The notes below the pieces were generated by a model. It searched no databases. It had not been told where the DNA came from and saw only the letters and a program-made list of their open reading frames with translations. Made by a program: the position numbers and the translations under genes. A DNA stretch of 64,000 nt from Wukongibacter sp050859025 (GTDB lineage Bacteria > Bacillota > Clostridia > Peptostreptococcales > Caminicellaceae). The stretch covers positions 5,704,001 to 5,768,000 of the forward strand of contig NZ_CP138200.1 in NCBI RefSeq assembly GCF_050859025.1. The letters are read 5' to 3'. Below, piece after piece: positions 25,235 through 33,988 of this stretch. Position 1 is the stretch's first letter, and every line of letters begins with the position of its first letter.

Positions 25235-26647
25235 TTACGCCGTTTCTGCTTCCATATCAGTGTCTTCATAGGTAGTCATACTAATTCCGGTTATACCATA
25301 GAACAAAGATATAATTGGTGTAATCCAGCTCAAGAAGCAATATGGTATAAACTCTAATGGACTAACTCCTAAGGTTTGACTGGCAAACATAGCATTTTGA
25401 TTCCAAGGGATAAGTGGTCCACCTAAAGTTGCAGTATCCTCTATGATTCTAGATAAATTCTCTGGTTTAAGTTTAAATTCCTTATATAAAGGTGACATCA
25501 ACGTTCCTACTAGTACAGATGTAAACATCATAGATCCACTAAAGGCACTAGATAAATAACTTACTATAAATGTTGCTCCCACAAGCTTTGGTCTTGAATT
25601 CCCTATTTTTGAGATAATAGGATTTAATAAGGCTTCCAAAAATCCAGTCTTTTGAAGTATTCCTGCTATCAAAAATACCGTAAATACCAATATTACAGTT
25701 TCAGCCATACTCATAATACCACCACGGTTTAATAGCTTATTAGTATAGAATACTCCTGTATCTATCGAGTATCCTGATAGCATGCTGCTTAAGGTGTCAC
25801 TCATAGATTGTCCCTGTCTAAATACAGCCAGTATTCCTGCTACAACTGCTGAGCTTAGTATAGATACTATGGCTGGCTTTTGTCTTAATAATAATACCAA
25901 TAATAATAGTATAGGTAAATACTCTATAATTCCAATTTTAAAATTCGATCTTAGTATTTCTGAAACAGCATTTATCTCTTCCCAATTTATGCTTTTATCT
26001 GCATATTTAAATCCTATAACCGTATATAGAACTGCTGAAATTATATAGGCTGGTACTGTAGTATAAAGCATATGCTTTATATGACTTATTAAGTCTCCTC
26101 CACAAACTGCTGGTGCTAGGTTTGTTGAATCAGATAGGGGAGACATTTTATCTCCAAAGAATGCTCCTGATATGATTGTTCCCGCCGTTAATCCTGCCGG
26201 GATTCCAAGGCTTGTACCTATACTTATCATAGCTAATCCTGCTGTTCCTAGGGTTCCCCAAGACGTTCCCGTGGCAATAGATGTAAGTGAACATAGTATT
26301 AGAGTTGTAAGTAGAAAATATTTAGGTGTTATTATCTTAAGACCTCCATATACTAATGCTGGAATAGTTCCCGACGCAATCCATGCACCTATTAAAGCCC
26401 CTACAGATAAAATTATCATATTTGATTGAAAAGCATTTTTCCCCACATCAAAGGCATATTCTTCTAGCTCAGAGTTAGTATATCCTAACCTCATGGCTGC
26501 CGGTATTACAATTAACCAGCTCAATAAAAACATAGTTGTTATAGATGCACCAAATTTCATCATACCGCCCATAACAAGACCTACTACTAACAATATGGTT
26601 GCCAATGCATACCCAAAGGTGGGCTTTTGCTTTACGTTTTCCTTCAT
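25235..26647 (-). CDS. nhaC: NhaC-family Na+/H+ antiporter
   Basis: A 470-residue transporter with about 11-12 membrane segments. The family motif GTSWGTLGTAGLAMISIG (about residue 129) and GDKMSPLSDSTNLAPA (about residue 170) are clear. NhaC proteins exchange Na+ for H+; some relatives exchange amino or organic acids, and the neighbours here (PLP lyases) favour an amino-acid-linked substrate. Start ATG follows GAGGAGG. It is the second gene of the sigma-54 operon. Confidence 0.92.
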   Translation of the reverse strand: MKENVKQKPTFGYALATILLVVGLVMGGMMKFGASITTMFLLSWLIVIPAAMRLGYTNSELEEYAFDVGKNAFQSNMIILSVGALIGAWIASGTIPALVYGGLKIITPKYFLLTTLILCSLTSIATGTSWGTLGTAGLAMISIGTSLGIPAGLTAGTIISGAFFGDKMSPLSDSTNLAPAVCGGDLISHIKHMLYTTVPAYIISAVLYTVIGFKYADKSINWEEINAVSEILRSNFKIGIIEYLPILLLLVLLLRQKPAIVSILSSAVVAGILAVFRQGQSMSDTLSSMLSGYSIDTGVFYTNKLLNRGGIMSMAETVILVFTVFLIAGILQKTGFLEALLNPIISKIGNSRPKLVGATFIVSYLSSAFSGSMMFTSVLVGTLMSPLYKEFKLKPENLSRIIEDTATLGGPLIPWNQNAMFASQTLGVSPLEFIPYCFLSWITPIISLFYGITGISMTTYEDTDMEAETA

Positions 26648-26716
26648 TCTATTATCCTCCTCTATAAAATTATATTTTAGGTGGGGAACAATTTTCTGCT
26701 CCCCTTTTACCTTAGA

Positions 26717-27892
26717 TTAAATTGATTCCACAGCACTTCTAATTCTTTTTAATCCTTCTTCTACCATACTTCTAGGACAAGCTATATTTAATCTCATGTG
26801 TTTATTACCACCGATCCCAAAGGACTCCCCATTATTTAATGCTATTTTTCCCTTTTCCTTCATTAACTTAAATAGTTCTTCATTAGTTAAATTAAGCTCA
26901 TTAAAATCTAACCACATCAAATAGGTACCTTCTGGCTTCATTACCTTTATCTTAGGCATATGCTCATCTATATACTCTATTACATAATCTATATTTGATT
27001 CTAAATACTGTTTTAATGCTTCAAGCCAGCCCTGTCCCTTGGTATAGGCCGCCTCGCAGGCTACTAGACTAAAGCAGTTGTTTCTTTTTATATCTATGGT
27101 AGTAAAAGCTTCATCTAACAAATCATAATCCGACTTATTAGGTAAAACTGCAACTGAAGCCTGTAATCCAGGAATATTGAAGGTTTTACTAGGTGCTAAA
27201 CAGGTAATGCTATTTTGTGCAAATTCTTCACTTATAGATGAAAACGGAATATGCCTATGACCTTCATATACAATGTCACTATGAATTTCATCGGATATAA
27301 CCTTTATATTGTTTTTAAGGCATATATCTCCTAGCTTAGTCAATTCCTCTTTAGTCCACACCCTTCCAATAGGATTGTGGGGATTGCATAGTATAAGCAT
27401 TTTTGTTTTATCATCTATTTTTCTTTCTAAATCGTCAAAATCCATTACCCATTTACCATTTTCATCTTTCTTTAATGGATTCACTACTAATTCTCTCTTG
27501 TTATTGGTTACTACACTGCTAAAGGGACTATATACAGGCTGCTGTATGATAATCTTATCTCCTTCACTTGTAAGCTTTTGTATTAAAAGACTTATTGTAG
27601 GCATTACTCCTGGACTGAATATTAGCCAATCCTTTTTCACCTCCCATCCATGTCTTTCCTTCATCCAGTTTACTATTGATCGGTTATAGGATTCTGGTCT
27701 TGTTGTATAGCCAAAGGTACCTAGCTTAAGTCTATCCTCCATAGCCTTCATAATTACTGGTGCTGTTTTAAAGTCCATGTCTGCAATCCACATAGGAAAA
27801 ATATCCTTATCACCAAACTTATCCTCTACCTCACACCATTTAGCAGAGAAGTCCTTTTTTCTATCTAATATAGAATCAAAATCATATTTCAC
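26717..27892 (-). CDS. PatB/MalY-family cysteine-S-conjugate beta-lyase or aminotransferase
   Basis: A 391-residue fold type I PLP enzyme. The N-terminal FPMWIADMDFKTAP is diagnostic for the PatB/MalY branch. ILCNPHNPIGRVWTKEEL, ISDEIHSDIVYEGH and PLP Lys in APSKTFNIPG (about residue 236) are present. It would split C-S bonds of cystathionine or cysteine conjugates. GTG 27892 follows AGGAGG by 8 nt. It is the first gene of the operon behind the -24/-12 promoter at 27934. Confidence 0.9.
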   Translation of the reverse strand: MKYDFDSILDRKKDFSAKWCEVEDKFGDKDIFPMWIADMDFKTAPVIMKAMEDRLKLGTFGYTTRPESYNRSIVNWMKERHGWEVKKDWLIFSPGVMPTISLLIQKLTSEGDKIIIQQPVYSPFSSVVTNNKRELVVNPLKKDENGKWVMDFDDLERKIDDKTKMLILCNPHNPIGRVWTKEELTKLGDICLKNNIKVISDEIHSDIVYEGHRHIPFSSISEEFAQNSITCLAPSKTFNIPGLQASVAVLPNKSDYDLLDEAFTTIDIKRNNCFSLVACEAAYTKGQGWLEALKQYLESNIDYVIEYIDEHMPKIKVMKPEGTYLMWLDFNELNLTNEELFKLMKEKGKIALNNGESFGIGGNKHMRLNIACPRSMVEEGLKRIRSAVESI

Positions 27893-27933
27893 GCAAGCTT
27901 CCTCCTTGATTATTTATTCATATTTTCTTAGTC

Positions 27934-27949
27934 GCAACTTCTGTGCCAA
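27934..27949 (-). promoter_or_regulatory. Sigma-54 (-24/-12) promoter
   Basis: The minus strand reads TTGGCACAGAAGTTGC, matching TTGGCAC-N5-TTGC. It lies about 40 bp upstream of the first gene of the C-S lyase operon and downstream of the sigma-54 activator gene. No other promoter is needed for the operon. Confidence 0.9.
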
Positions 27950-28029
27950 GTAAAGTATCTTTTTCAATCTGACCTTATCAGCCCTTTGTACAGGATTTTT
28001 TATAGAACTAAATCACTTTACATAAACAG

Positions 28030-28076
28030 AAAGAGGTTAAACAGCAAAACCACTTTAGCCATTTAACCTCTTTTTT
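28030..28076. terminator. Hairpin after the sigma-54 activator gene
   Basis: AAAGAGGTTAAA (28030-28041) pairs exactly with TTTAACCTCTTT (28062-28073), with T-rich ends on both strands. It separates the activator transcript from the sigma-54 promoter. Confidence 0.75.
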
Positions 28077-28093
28077 GAAATTTATTTTACATG

Positions 28094-30133
28094 TTAATGT
28101 TGTGTATCTATATTTGAACGTAAAAATTCTATACCCTTTAAGGTTATAACACTTCCCCCTCTTCCTTTCAATATGTTTACTAATCCGTAGCGTTTTAGTT
28201 CATTTAATATACTGCGGATTTCTTGCTCTGATAAAAATATTTCTTTTTCTAAAGCCCTATTATAAATTTTTTTCCTTCCTATTCGTTCTTTGGTTTCATA
28301 GGCTTTATTCAATTCCTCTAGCACAAATATATAGTCTTCCTTTTTTCTACTTAGCTTAACCTCTTCTAACTCTATTTCTTCTATGGATTCCATTTCCTCC
28401 AACATATATTGGGGTAAATGCTTTAACAAGATTTCTTTTTTGTTCAAATTGGCTAGATATTCAACTATATTTCTTAGCTCTCTCACGTTGCCTTCCCAGC
28501 TGTAATTATAAAACTCTCTCTTGACCTCTTCACTTAAGGTAAATTCACAGTTCAAGCTTTCCTTTATACTCTGAAACAATACTATGATATCTTCTTGTCT
28601 CTCTTTTAAAGGTTTTATATTGAGAGGCAGTACGTTTAATCTATAATATAGATCCTTTCTAAATTTCTTTTCCTTAACTAGATTTCTCAAGTCCCTATTA
28701 GTAGCGGCTATTATTCTTACATCTATATCTATTAAACGTTCTGAACCCAATCTTCTTACCTGTTTTTCCTGTATTACTCTAAGTAGCTTTGCCTGAAGAT
28801 GCAAATCCATTTCTCCTATCTCATCTAGAAAGATAGTTCCATTATGGGCCAATTCGAATAATCCCAGCTTGCCTCCCTTTTTAGCTCCAGTAAAGGCTCC
28901 TTCTTCATATCCAAATAGTTCACTTTGCAATAGGTTTTCTTGAAACACTCCACAATTTACTGCTACAAAGGGATTCTCCCGTCTATCAGATTCGTTATGG
29001 ATAGCCTGAGCAAATAATTCCTTTCCCGTTCCTGTTTCTCCTATTATTAATATTGAGGAGTTAGTTTTAGCCATTCTTTTAGCTATCTCCTTCGTTTCAT
29101 TTATATCTTTACTAGTGCCAATAATATGCTCGAAGGTATATTTACTTTCATGACCCTTTTTTAAGAGCTGAGCCCTTAATTTCGTCTGCTTTTTCTCTAG
29201 GGATGTAAAAGTCTTAAGCTTTATAATCAATCCATTAAACTTATTAAAATTCACTGGCTTAACTTCTAGGGAAATATCTACTCCATTTATTTTTACAAGT
29301 TTACCACTTAAGGTCTTTTTTTCATCTAATATATATCGGAAATCTATTTCATTTATATAATCTCCTATATATGACCCCATCATATGGTCGCTTTCTTTTA
29401 CTATATATTCTTCTACTTTCTCACTGTAAAAATATATTATACCTCTATTGTTCGTGCATATTATGCCATCATCTAAAACCTTCATAAGTATATCAAATTG
29501 AGTTTCTAGCCTATTAGTTTCTCCCAATAACATCTCTAATCCATAACTACTAGTTATAATGTCTTCAAAATATTTTTGTATTTTTTCATCTTTTATTAGA
29601 TAGACCAACTTTAATTTTACAGCCACATCCATTATGGTGCTTAAATCTAATACTCTATAGCCTATATCTATTATATTATCTACTCTTCCCTTGATTAAAT
29701 CCGCTTCTCCAGGCGTTATGACTAGATGAGCCTGGGGCCAGTTTTTCATCTGAGGATAGGATGGAATTAGGTTTATATGATCGATTCCTAATTGATAAAT
29801 TAAAGAGATAGTTTCTAGTGCCATGTCAGGGCTTAAGTTAAATAATTCTACATCCTTACCAGGAGGGATTTCCTTTATCTTATCTATACTTGATCTAGTA
29901 AGGGTCATTCTTGGTATTATTATATGTGCTTCATCCTTGGTTATTTTTTTTATTTCATCATATTTCAAATATGTAGATAACAAAACAAGGTCTTCTTTAA
30001 TAAAGCTAATTTTCCCTTTATCGAAGGAATAGGTATTTATTTTAACATTTTCACCAAAAAAATCTATTATTTGACGTGAATATAAAGCTGCTGCCTCGGA
30101 TTTGAAACTTACTATGGCTAACTCTCTTTTCAT
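28094..30133 (-). CDS. Sigma-54-dependent transcriptional activator
   Basis: About 679 residues. An N-terminal PrpR-like sensory region (about 1-200) is followed by a PAS-like segment (about 215-320), then an AAA+ domain (about 335-560) with Walker A GETGTGKELFAQAIHN, GAFTGA (sigma-54 contact loop) and Walker B TIFLDEIGEM. The C-terminus is not a plain Fis helix: about 75 residues after the AAA+ domain resemble a winged helix (EQEIRSILNELKRYGLVNIL). ATG 30133 follows AGAGGG. It almost surely activates the -24/-12 promoter downstream; the inducer is probably a sulfur amino acid or derivative. Confidence 0.92.
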   Translation of the reverse strand: MKRELAIVSFKSEAAALYSRQIIDFFGENVKINTYSFDKGKISFIKEDLVLLSTYLKYDEIKKITKDEAHIIIPRMTLTRSSIDKIKEIPPGKDVELFNLSPDMALETISLIYQLGIDHINLIPSYPQMKNWPQAHLVITPGEADLIKGRVDNIIDIGYRVLDLSTIMDVAVKLKLVYLIKDEKIQKYFEDIITSSYGLEMLLGETNRLETQFDILMKVLDDGIICTNNRGIIYFYSEKVEEYIVKESDHMMGSYIGDYINEIDFRYILDEKKTLSGKLVKINGVDISLEVKPVNFNKFNGLIIKLKTFTSLEKKQTKLRAQLLKKGHESKYTFEHIIGTSKDINETKEIAKRMAKTNSSILIIGETGTGKELFAQAIHNESDRRENPFVAVNCGVFQENLLQSELFGYEEGAFTGAKKGGKLGLFELAHNGTIFLDEIGEMDLHLQAKLLRVIQEKQVRRLGSERLIDIDVRIIAATNRDLRNLVKEKKFRKDLYYRLNVLPLNIKPLKERQEDIIVLFQSIKESLNCEFTLSEEVKREFYNYSWEGNVRELRNIVEYLANLNKKEILLKHLPQYMLEEMESIEEIELEEVKLSRKKEDYIFVLEELNKAYETKERIGRKKIYNRALEKEIFLSEQEIRSILNELKRYGLVNILKGRGGSVITLKGIEFLRSNIDTQH

Positions 30134-30208
30134 TCTATCCCTCTTTCTAAAAACTTTATGAATATATTTAATCATACTTGTTTTCTAATAAACTTTATAG
30201 TAATCCAT

Positions 30209-30254
30209 TATAGAGATTCCAGTCAAAACTTTAATTTACTTGGAGCTCTCTATA
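30209..30254. repeat. Family B repeat, internally deleted copy (46 bp)
   Basis: Keeps both ends of the 104-bp family B element (TATAGAGATTCCAGTCAAAA at one end and ACTTGGAGCTCTCTATA at the other) but lacks the middle. Full copies are at 34145-34350 and 35778-35881. Confidence 0.8.
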
Positions 30255-30344
30255 TTTAGAATATCTTCTCTCATTCTTTCATTGAATATACTCTTCTACT
30301 TTTTTGTTCAAAATCCTTTTAGCGTTAATTTACTCTTAAAATAT

Positions 30345-30376
30345 AAAAAACATGGCAGATTAATGACATGTTTTTT
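30345..30376. terminator. AAAAAACATG/CATGTTTTTT hairpin
   Basis: A symmetrical hairpin, T-run on both strands, between the activator and the small secreted protein gene. Its loop (GCAGATTAATGA) resembles the short terminator family seen at 10555, 11312 and 32553. The rest of 30255-30529 shows no gene. Confidence 0.6.
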
Positions 30377-30529
30377 ATGAATTGCTACTTTATGAAACTT
30401 TTTATACTATGTGGGCTAATAGTATCTATATTCATTTTTGTACCACAATTATGAATTAAAGTAAATTTTTATGATATAATATAGTGAAACCGTCACCTAT
30501 ATATAAATCTAGAAAGAAGGATGATTAAT

Positions 30530-30808
30530 ATGAAAAAAATAAGCATTTTTGTCTTGTTTCTTCTTTTATTTAGCTTCGTAACATATAGTTATGCAGACTG
30601 TTCCCATGGTCATACTGGACCTTTTTCCAATCAAGAGGTTAAAAAAATGATGTGTCCTAAATGTTCTAGAAAACACTACATATATGTATATGTTGAATGT
30701 AATGCTTGCGGAAGTAAGATCCTAAGAGGTATATATGGTGAAGATTGTAACGCCAGTGGAAATGGAGGCGGAAACAATAACAAACCATTACCATTACCTG
30801 ATTTATAA
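30530..30808 (+). CDS. Small secreted cysteine-rich protein
   Basis: A 92-residue protein. A signal peptide spans about residues 1-22 (MKKISIFVLFLLLFSFVTYS, cleavage near YADC). The mature part has CPKCSRKHY and CNACGS, a zinc-ribbon-like pair of CxxC motifs, and a Gly/Asn/Pro-rich tail. The second ATG (30530) is preferred because AAGGATG overlaps the first. No family recognised. Confidence 0.65.
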   Translation: MKKISIFVLFLLLFSFVTYSYADCSHGHTGPFSNQEVKKMMCPKCSRKHYIYVYVECNACGSKILRGIYGEDCNASGNGGGNNNKPLPLPDL

Positions 30809-30956
30809 AAAATAATTAATATAAGGTGGCGGTTTCTATCCTCTTATTATGACTTTTCTATAGTATTTAATATAAATACTGTCATCCTTACTATCTCTCC
30901 TATTTATAAGCTTTACATTTAAATATTCTACAAAAGAATTTATAATATAGGGTTTA

Positions 30957-31050
30957 TATAGTAAAACTTAATTTATACATGTACAAATACTCAGCGTTTC
31001 TGGGAGTTTTGGATATGTATAAATTAAAGTTTTGACTGGAACTTTCTATA
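30957..31050. repeat. Family B repeat, divergent copy
   Basis: Reverse-oriented relative to 34145. ATTAAAGTTTTGACTGGAAC and TTCTATA at the right end match the family, as does AACTTAATTTATACAT on the left; the middle differs. It lies just downstream of the PfoR-like gene stop. Confidence 0.7.
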
Positions 31051-31055
31051 ACAAA

Positions 31056-32075
31056 CTAATTCAATTCTAATTTAATATTCATTTTACTCCTAACAATCCT
31101 AAATATACCACTTACTATCAGTCCTCCTATTGACCCACCTATTATAGCAAGCCCTATTGCTAAGATTACATTTATAGGTGCGTTGAATCCAAATGGTGCT
31201 AGTATCCCTGGAATTGGAGATGCAGTTCCAGGAGCATTATTAATTATTTTGAAATGAGAGGCTGCTATACCTGCAAGTCCACCACCTATAAAATTGGCTA
31301 AGTATATAGGTAATGGATTTTGTGTGACAATATCTGCTTGAGTTAATGGTTCAAGCATAACAGCAATAATATTACTGGAATCCCCTAGGTTTAGTCTTTT
31401 AAAAATTATACCATTTGTACATGAACCACCTACACATGCAATTGATGCTATACCCATTGCTAGGCCTTGTAATCCCAGCATAGCAGTAAGAGCCATTGAG
31501 CTAAGTGGAGAAGTGCATATTACTTTAATAATTCCTCCTAGTAGAAATCCCATAATATATGGAGATTGTTCTGAAGCAATCACTATTGTATTTCCTACAC
31601 TAAGCAATGTACTGTCAACAATAGGGGTTACTATAACTGCTACAAGCCTTGCTATAGGAGCAATAAGTAATGCACCCAATATTATGTCAATTCCCTTTGG
31701 AAGCTTTTTCTCTAAAACTGGAGCTATAAGTGCTACTATGTATCCCCCCAAGAATCCCGGCAATATTCCTACTCCAGCTACTGAAGCACCTGCTACTACT
31801 GCATAGATTGGATTTATTCCCATATTTATACCTACCAATATTGCTGCGGCAGTTCCACCCATAGTTCCTGCTGCATTACCAACTTCACCTAAGAATCTTA
31901 TACCCATAAAATCCCCACTGATATATTTGTGTATAGCTTCCACTAAAAAGGTTGAAACTGCTGCACCAGCAAGTCCTGCCATTGCCTTATTTCCCTTTGG
32001 AGCTTTGAAGCTAAAGCCTGAAAATATTATAAGTACTAAAACCAATAAACCTATTCCCTTTACAATTGCAAACAT
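31056..32075 (-). CDS. PfoR-like / PTS_EIIC_2 family membrane protein
   Basis: About 339 residues with 9-10 hydrophobic segments rich in glycine and alanine: GNAAGTMGGTAAAILVG, GVGILPGFLGGY, SSMALTAMLGLQGLAMGIA, CVGGSCTNGIIFKRL. Length and pattern fit the PTS_EIIC_2/PfoR family, whose members lack the phosphorylation domains and are of uncertain transport function. ATG 32075 follows AGGAGG by 9 nt; the earlier ATG 32084 abuts it. It is controlled by a tandem glycine riboswitch with terminator, so it may move glycine or a compound made from it. That is inference. Confidence 0.72.
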   Translation of the reverse strand: MFAIVKGIGLLVLVLIIFSGFSFKAPKGNKAMAGLAGAAVSTFLVEAIHKYISGDFMGIRFLGEVGNAAGTMGGTAAAILVGINMGINPIYAVVAGASVAGVGILPGFLGGYIVALIAPVLEKKLPKGIDIILGALLIAPIARLVAVIVTPIVDSTLLSVGNTIVIASEQSPYIMGFLLGGIIKVICTSPLSSMALTAMLGLQGLAMGIASIACVGGSCTNGIIFKRLNLGDSSNIIAVMLEPLTQADIVTQNPLPIYLANFIGGGLAGIAASHFKIINNAPGTASPIPGILAPFGFNAPINVILAIGLAIIGGSIGGLIVSGIFRIVRSKMNIKLELN

Positions 32076-32120
32076 TAATATCATCCTCCTATAATAATTT
32101 GATTTTCAGACAAAAACAAA

Positions 32121-32172
32121 GACAGGGTGTAAAATAAGCACAATAAACCAAATGCTTACTTTACACCCTGTC
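32121..32172 (-). terminator. Expression-platform terminator of the glycine riboswitch
   Basis: GACAGGGTGTAAA pairs with TTTACACCCTGTC; on the minus strand it is followed by TTTGTTTTTG. The 5' strand of the stem is also the 3' end of the second glycine aptamer (GGACAGGG), so ligand binding and termination are mutually exclusive: glycine would prevent termination and switch the gene on. Confidence 0.8.
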
Positions 32173-32370
32173 CATTTATCTGAAAGTTTCCTTATTCATT
32201 TTAGATATAGAATAAGTTGCTTCTTCGATGCCCTATTGCAAGAGTCTCTCCAGGGGCGCGTCAAATCATTGTATATAACCTGAAAGTTTCAAAATAAGCC
32301 ATCAGCAAAAACCTATTTCTTGCTTCTACGGTCATTTACCTTAATGTCTAATAAATGTCTCCAATGATTC
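32166..32370 (-). promoter_or_regulatory. Tandem glycine riboswitch
   Basis: On the minus strand, aptamer 1 (about 32267-32367) has CATTGGAGAC, then GTAGAAGCAAG, then GAAACTTTCAGG closing with CAATGA. Aptamer 2 (about 32166-32252) has CTGGAGAGAC, then GCATCGAAGAAGCAAC, then GAAACTTTCAGATAAATGGA and CAGGG. These are the conserved GGAGA, CCGAAGNAGCAA and CUUUCAGGUAAAAGGACAG blocks of both glycine aptamers. It precedes the PfoR-like gene. Confidence 0.85.
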
Positions 32371-32552
32371 TCATTCGCTCATATTCAATTTAAGCCATAA
32401 AATAAATATACTATTTAGTATTCATTTTTTCAATGGTTTGACTGGAAAATTGGTATTGATTTTCTTTATAGCTATTATTTTTGTATTGAAAATTTTTATA
32501 TTTCATTCCTCTATGCTCCACCAAATTTAAATTAATGTCACAAAAACTAAAA

Positions 32553-32574
32553 ACAGGTCAAATTAATGACCTGT
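32553..32574. repeat. Short hairpin repeat, family F
   Basis: ACAGGTCA-AATTAA-TGACCTGT, identical to the copy at 32726-32747, flanking the structured element between them. Related hairpins: 10555, 11312, 51503, and one split by the IS3 element at 57389. Confidence 0.8.
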
Positions 32575-32603
32575 CAGATTGTTGACAAAGTCAACAAGAT
32601 GAT

Positions 32604-32724
32604 AGACTGCTGAGAAATCTGAATTCCGAGGCGTGCTGAAAGCAAGAGATCGCAGCGTATACAGACATACGTAAGGGTTCTTGCTTGAAGCAACAACGAA
32701 GAAATTCGGGTTTGTCAGCAGTCT
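32604..32724. repeat. Structured dispersed repeat, family E copy 2
   Basis: Bounded by AGACTGCTGA and its complement TCAGCAGTCT. The interior contains CGAGGCGTGCTGAAAGCAAG, GCAGCGTATACAGACATACG and GGTTCTTGCTT. A diverged copy is at 17319-17450, and a possible remnant (CAGACTGTTGACAAAGTATC) at 51529. It is preceded by GTTGAC-AAA-GTCAAC (32581-32595). No reading frame. Confidence 0.75.
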
Positions 32725-32725
32725 G

Positions 32726-32747
32726 ACAGGTCAAATTAATGACCTGT
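32726..32747. repeat. Short hairpin repeat, family F (second copy)
   Basis: Same 22 bp as at 32553-32574, followed by TTTCAC. The two copies bracket the family E element like a duplicated target, though a 22-bp duplication is long for a transposon. Confidence 0.75.
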
Positions 32748-32819
32748 TTCACTACAAATCTAATGCTCTATTGTTTCTTTATAAATATCTATTCTATAAC
32801 TATATAATTAGTTATGGAT

Positions 32820-33827
32820 TTAAACACCAACTGAGGTATACTTGCTAAGATAAACTTCTGTAGAATCTTTACCGGATTTTATAAGTTCTTCTTTTTTTTC
32901 TTCGCTTATATCAAAGTCAATTGTCTTAACCCCAAGAGTATCAATATAAATTGTTCTTTTCCAATCTGAGCTGTTCAAATGGTGATCCTGTTGTCCTTCT
33001 ATTATGGTATTTATCAGTGCATATGTGTAGGAAAAAAAATTGTTGATTTTACGATATTTAGGCTTTCTATTTCTCCTATAAACATCAATCTTATCCTTAG
33101 AATCTAATCTAAAACCAAGAGTTTCTTTGTTGCATACATAGTGTATGGATGTTTCGCCTTCCCCCATATTAATTTTTTCATAATGAAGGGGTATAAAATA
33201 ATCTTTATCCACATATTCTGTAGAATCAAAAAGTCTAATTGGATAATTATTTAGTACCCCTCCGTCTACATAAACATTTTTACTAGAGCAGTCCTCCTCT
33301 CCTAGTTTTACAGCAGTAAAAATTAAAGGAATAGACATAGATATTCTTACCGCATCAGAAATAGACATCTTTGGAGTATTTTTACAAGAAAAGATATTAC
33401 TAAAACCTGTCGAAAGATTTGTTCCAACAAAATGAAGTTGTGGCCCAATCTGCATCTTTTCATGCTCTTCAAAGTTTATATCATCTTTCCCTGTTTTGTT
33501 TTTAATGAGCTCTGATATCCACCTACTAAAATACTCCCCCTTATGCCATCCATATTTTGTAATCATACGATATGTGTCTCTAATAATTCCCCACTCATCA
33601 TCAAGTATTCTTTCAAAATTAAGTTTATACTTGACTATATCTCCTATCTCTTTTACTGAATAGCCCAAGCCTAATAAAAGAGCATTTATGGAGCCGGCAG
33701 AGGCACCGCCTACCCGTACTATATCTTTCAGAATCCCTTTCTCTTCCAAAACCTCTAAAGCCCCAATGTATGCTACACCCTTGGCGCCACCTCCTTCAAA
33801 TACTAAGTTTTTAAAATTGTAATCCAT
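32820..33827 (-). CDS. Patatin-like phospholipase
   Basis: About 335 residues, a serine lipid acyl hydrolase. Oxyanion-hole GGGAKG (about residue 12), nucleophile in GASAGS (Ser43) and catalytic Asp in VDGGVLNN (about residue 190) are all present. No signal peptide, so it acts in the cytoplasm or at the inner face of the membrane unless exported otherwise. ATG 33827 follows GGGGGAG and is preferred over the upstream start. The gene stands alone. Confidence 0.9.
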   Translation of the reverse strand: MDYNFKNLVFEGGGAKGVAYIGALEVLEEKGILKDIVRVGGASAGSINALLLGLGYSVKEIGDIVKYKLNFERILDDEWGIIRDTYRMITKYGWHKGEYFSRWISELIKNKTGKDDINFEEHEKMQIGPQLHFVGTNLSTGFSNIFSCKNTPKMSISDAVRISMSIPLIFTAVKLGEEDCSSKNVYVDGGVLNNYPIRLFDSTEYVDKDYFIPLHYEKINMGEGETSIHYVCNKETLGFRLDSKDKIDVYRRNRKPKYRKINNFFSYTYALINTIIEGQQDHHLNSSDWKRTIYIDTLGVKTIDFDISEEKKEELIKSGKDSTEVYLSKYTSVGV

Positions 33828-33988
33828 AGAATAACTCCCCCTCATATATGAATATAGGCCTACAGTCAATAATCCGTGCTTTCGTCTATACCTAATTTGT
33901 ATGATTAATGGGATTTTTTTATGTATTCTATGCTAGCACTTTTTTCTTAAAAAAGGCATCTGATAAGTTTGTAATATTCAAAGCTATT

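Noticed and set aside
32604..32640. CTGAGAAATCTGAA and GCGTGCTGA as a possible TPP riboswitch
   Set aside because: The ACCTGATCTGGATAATGCCAGCG block is absent and the sequence belongs to a dispersed repeat with a copy at 17319.
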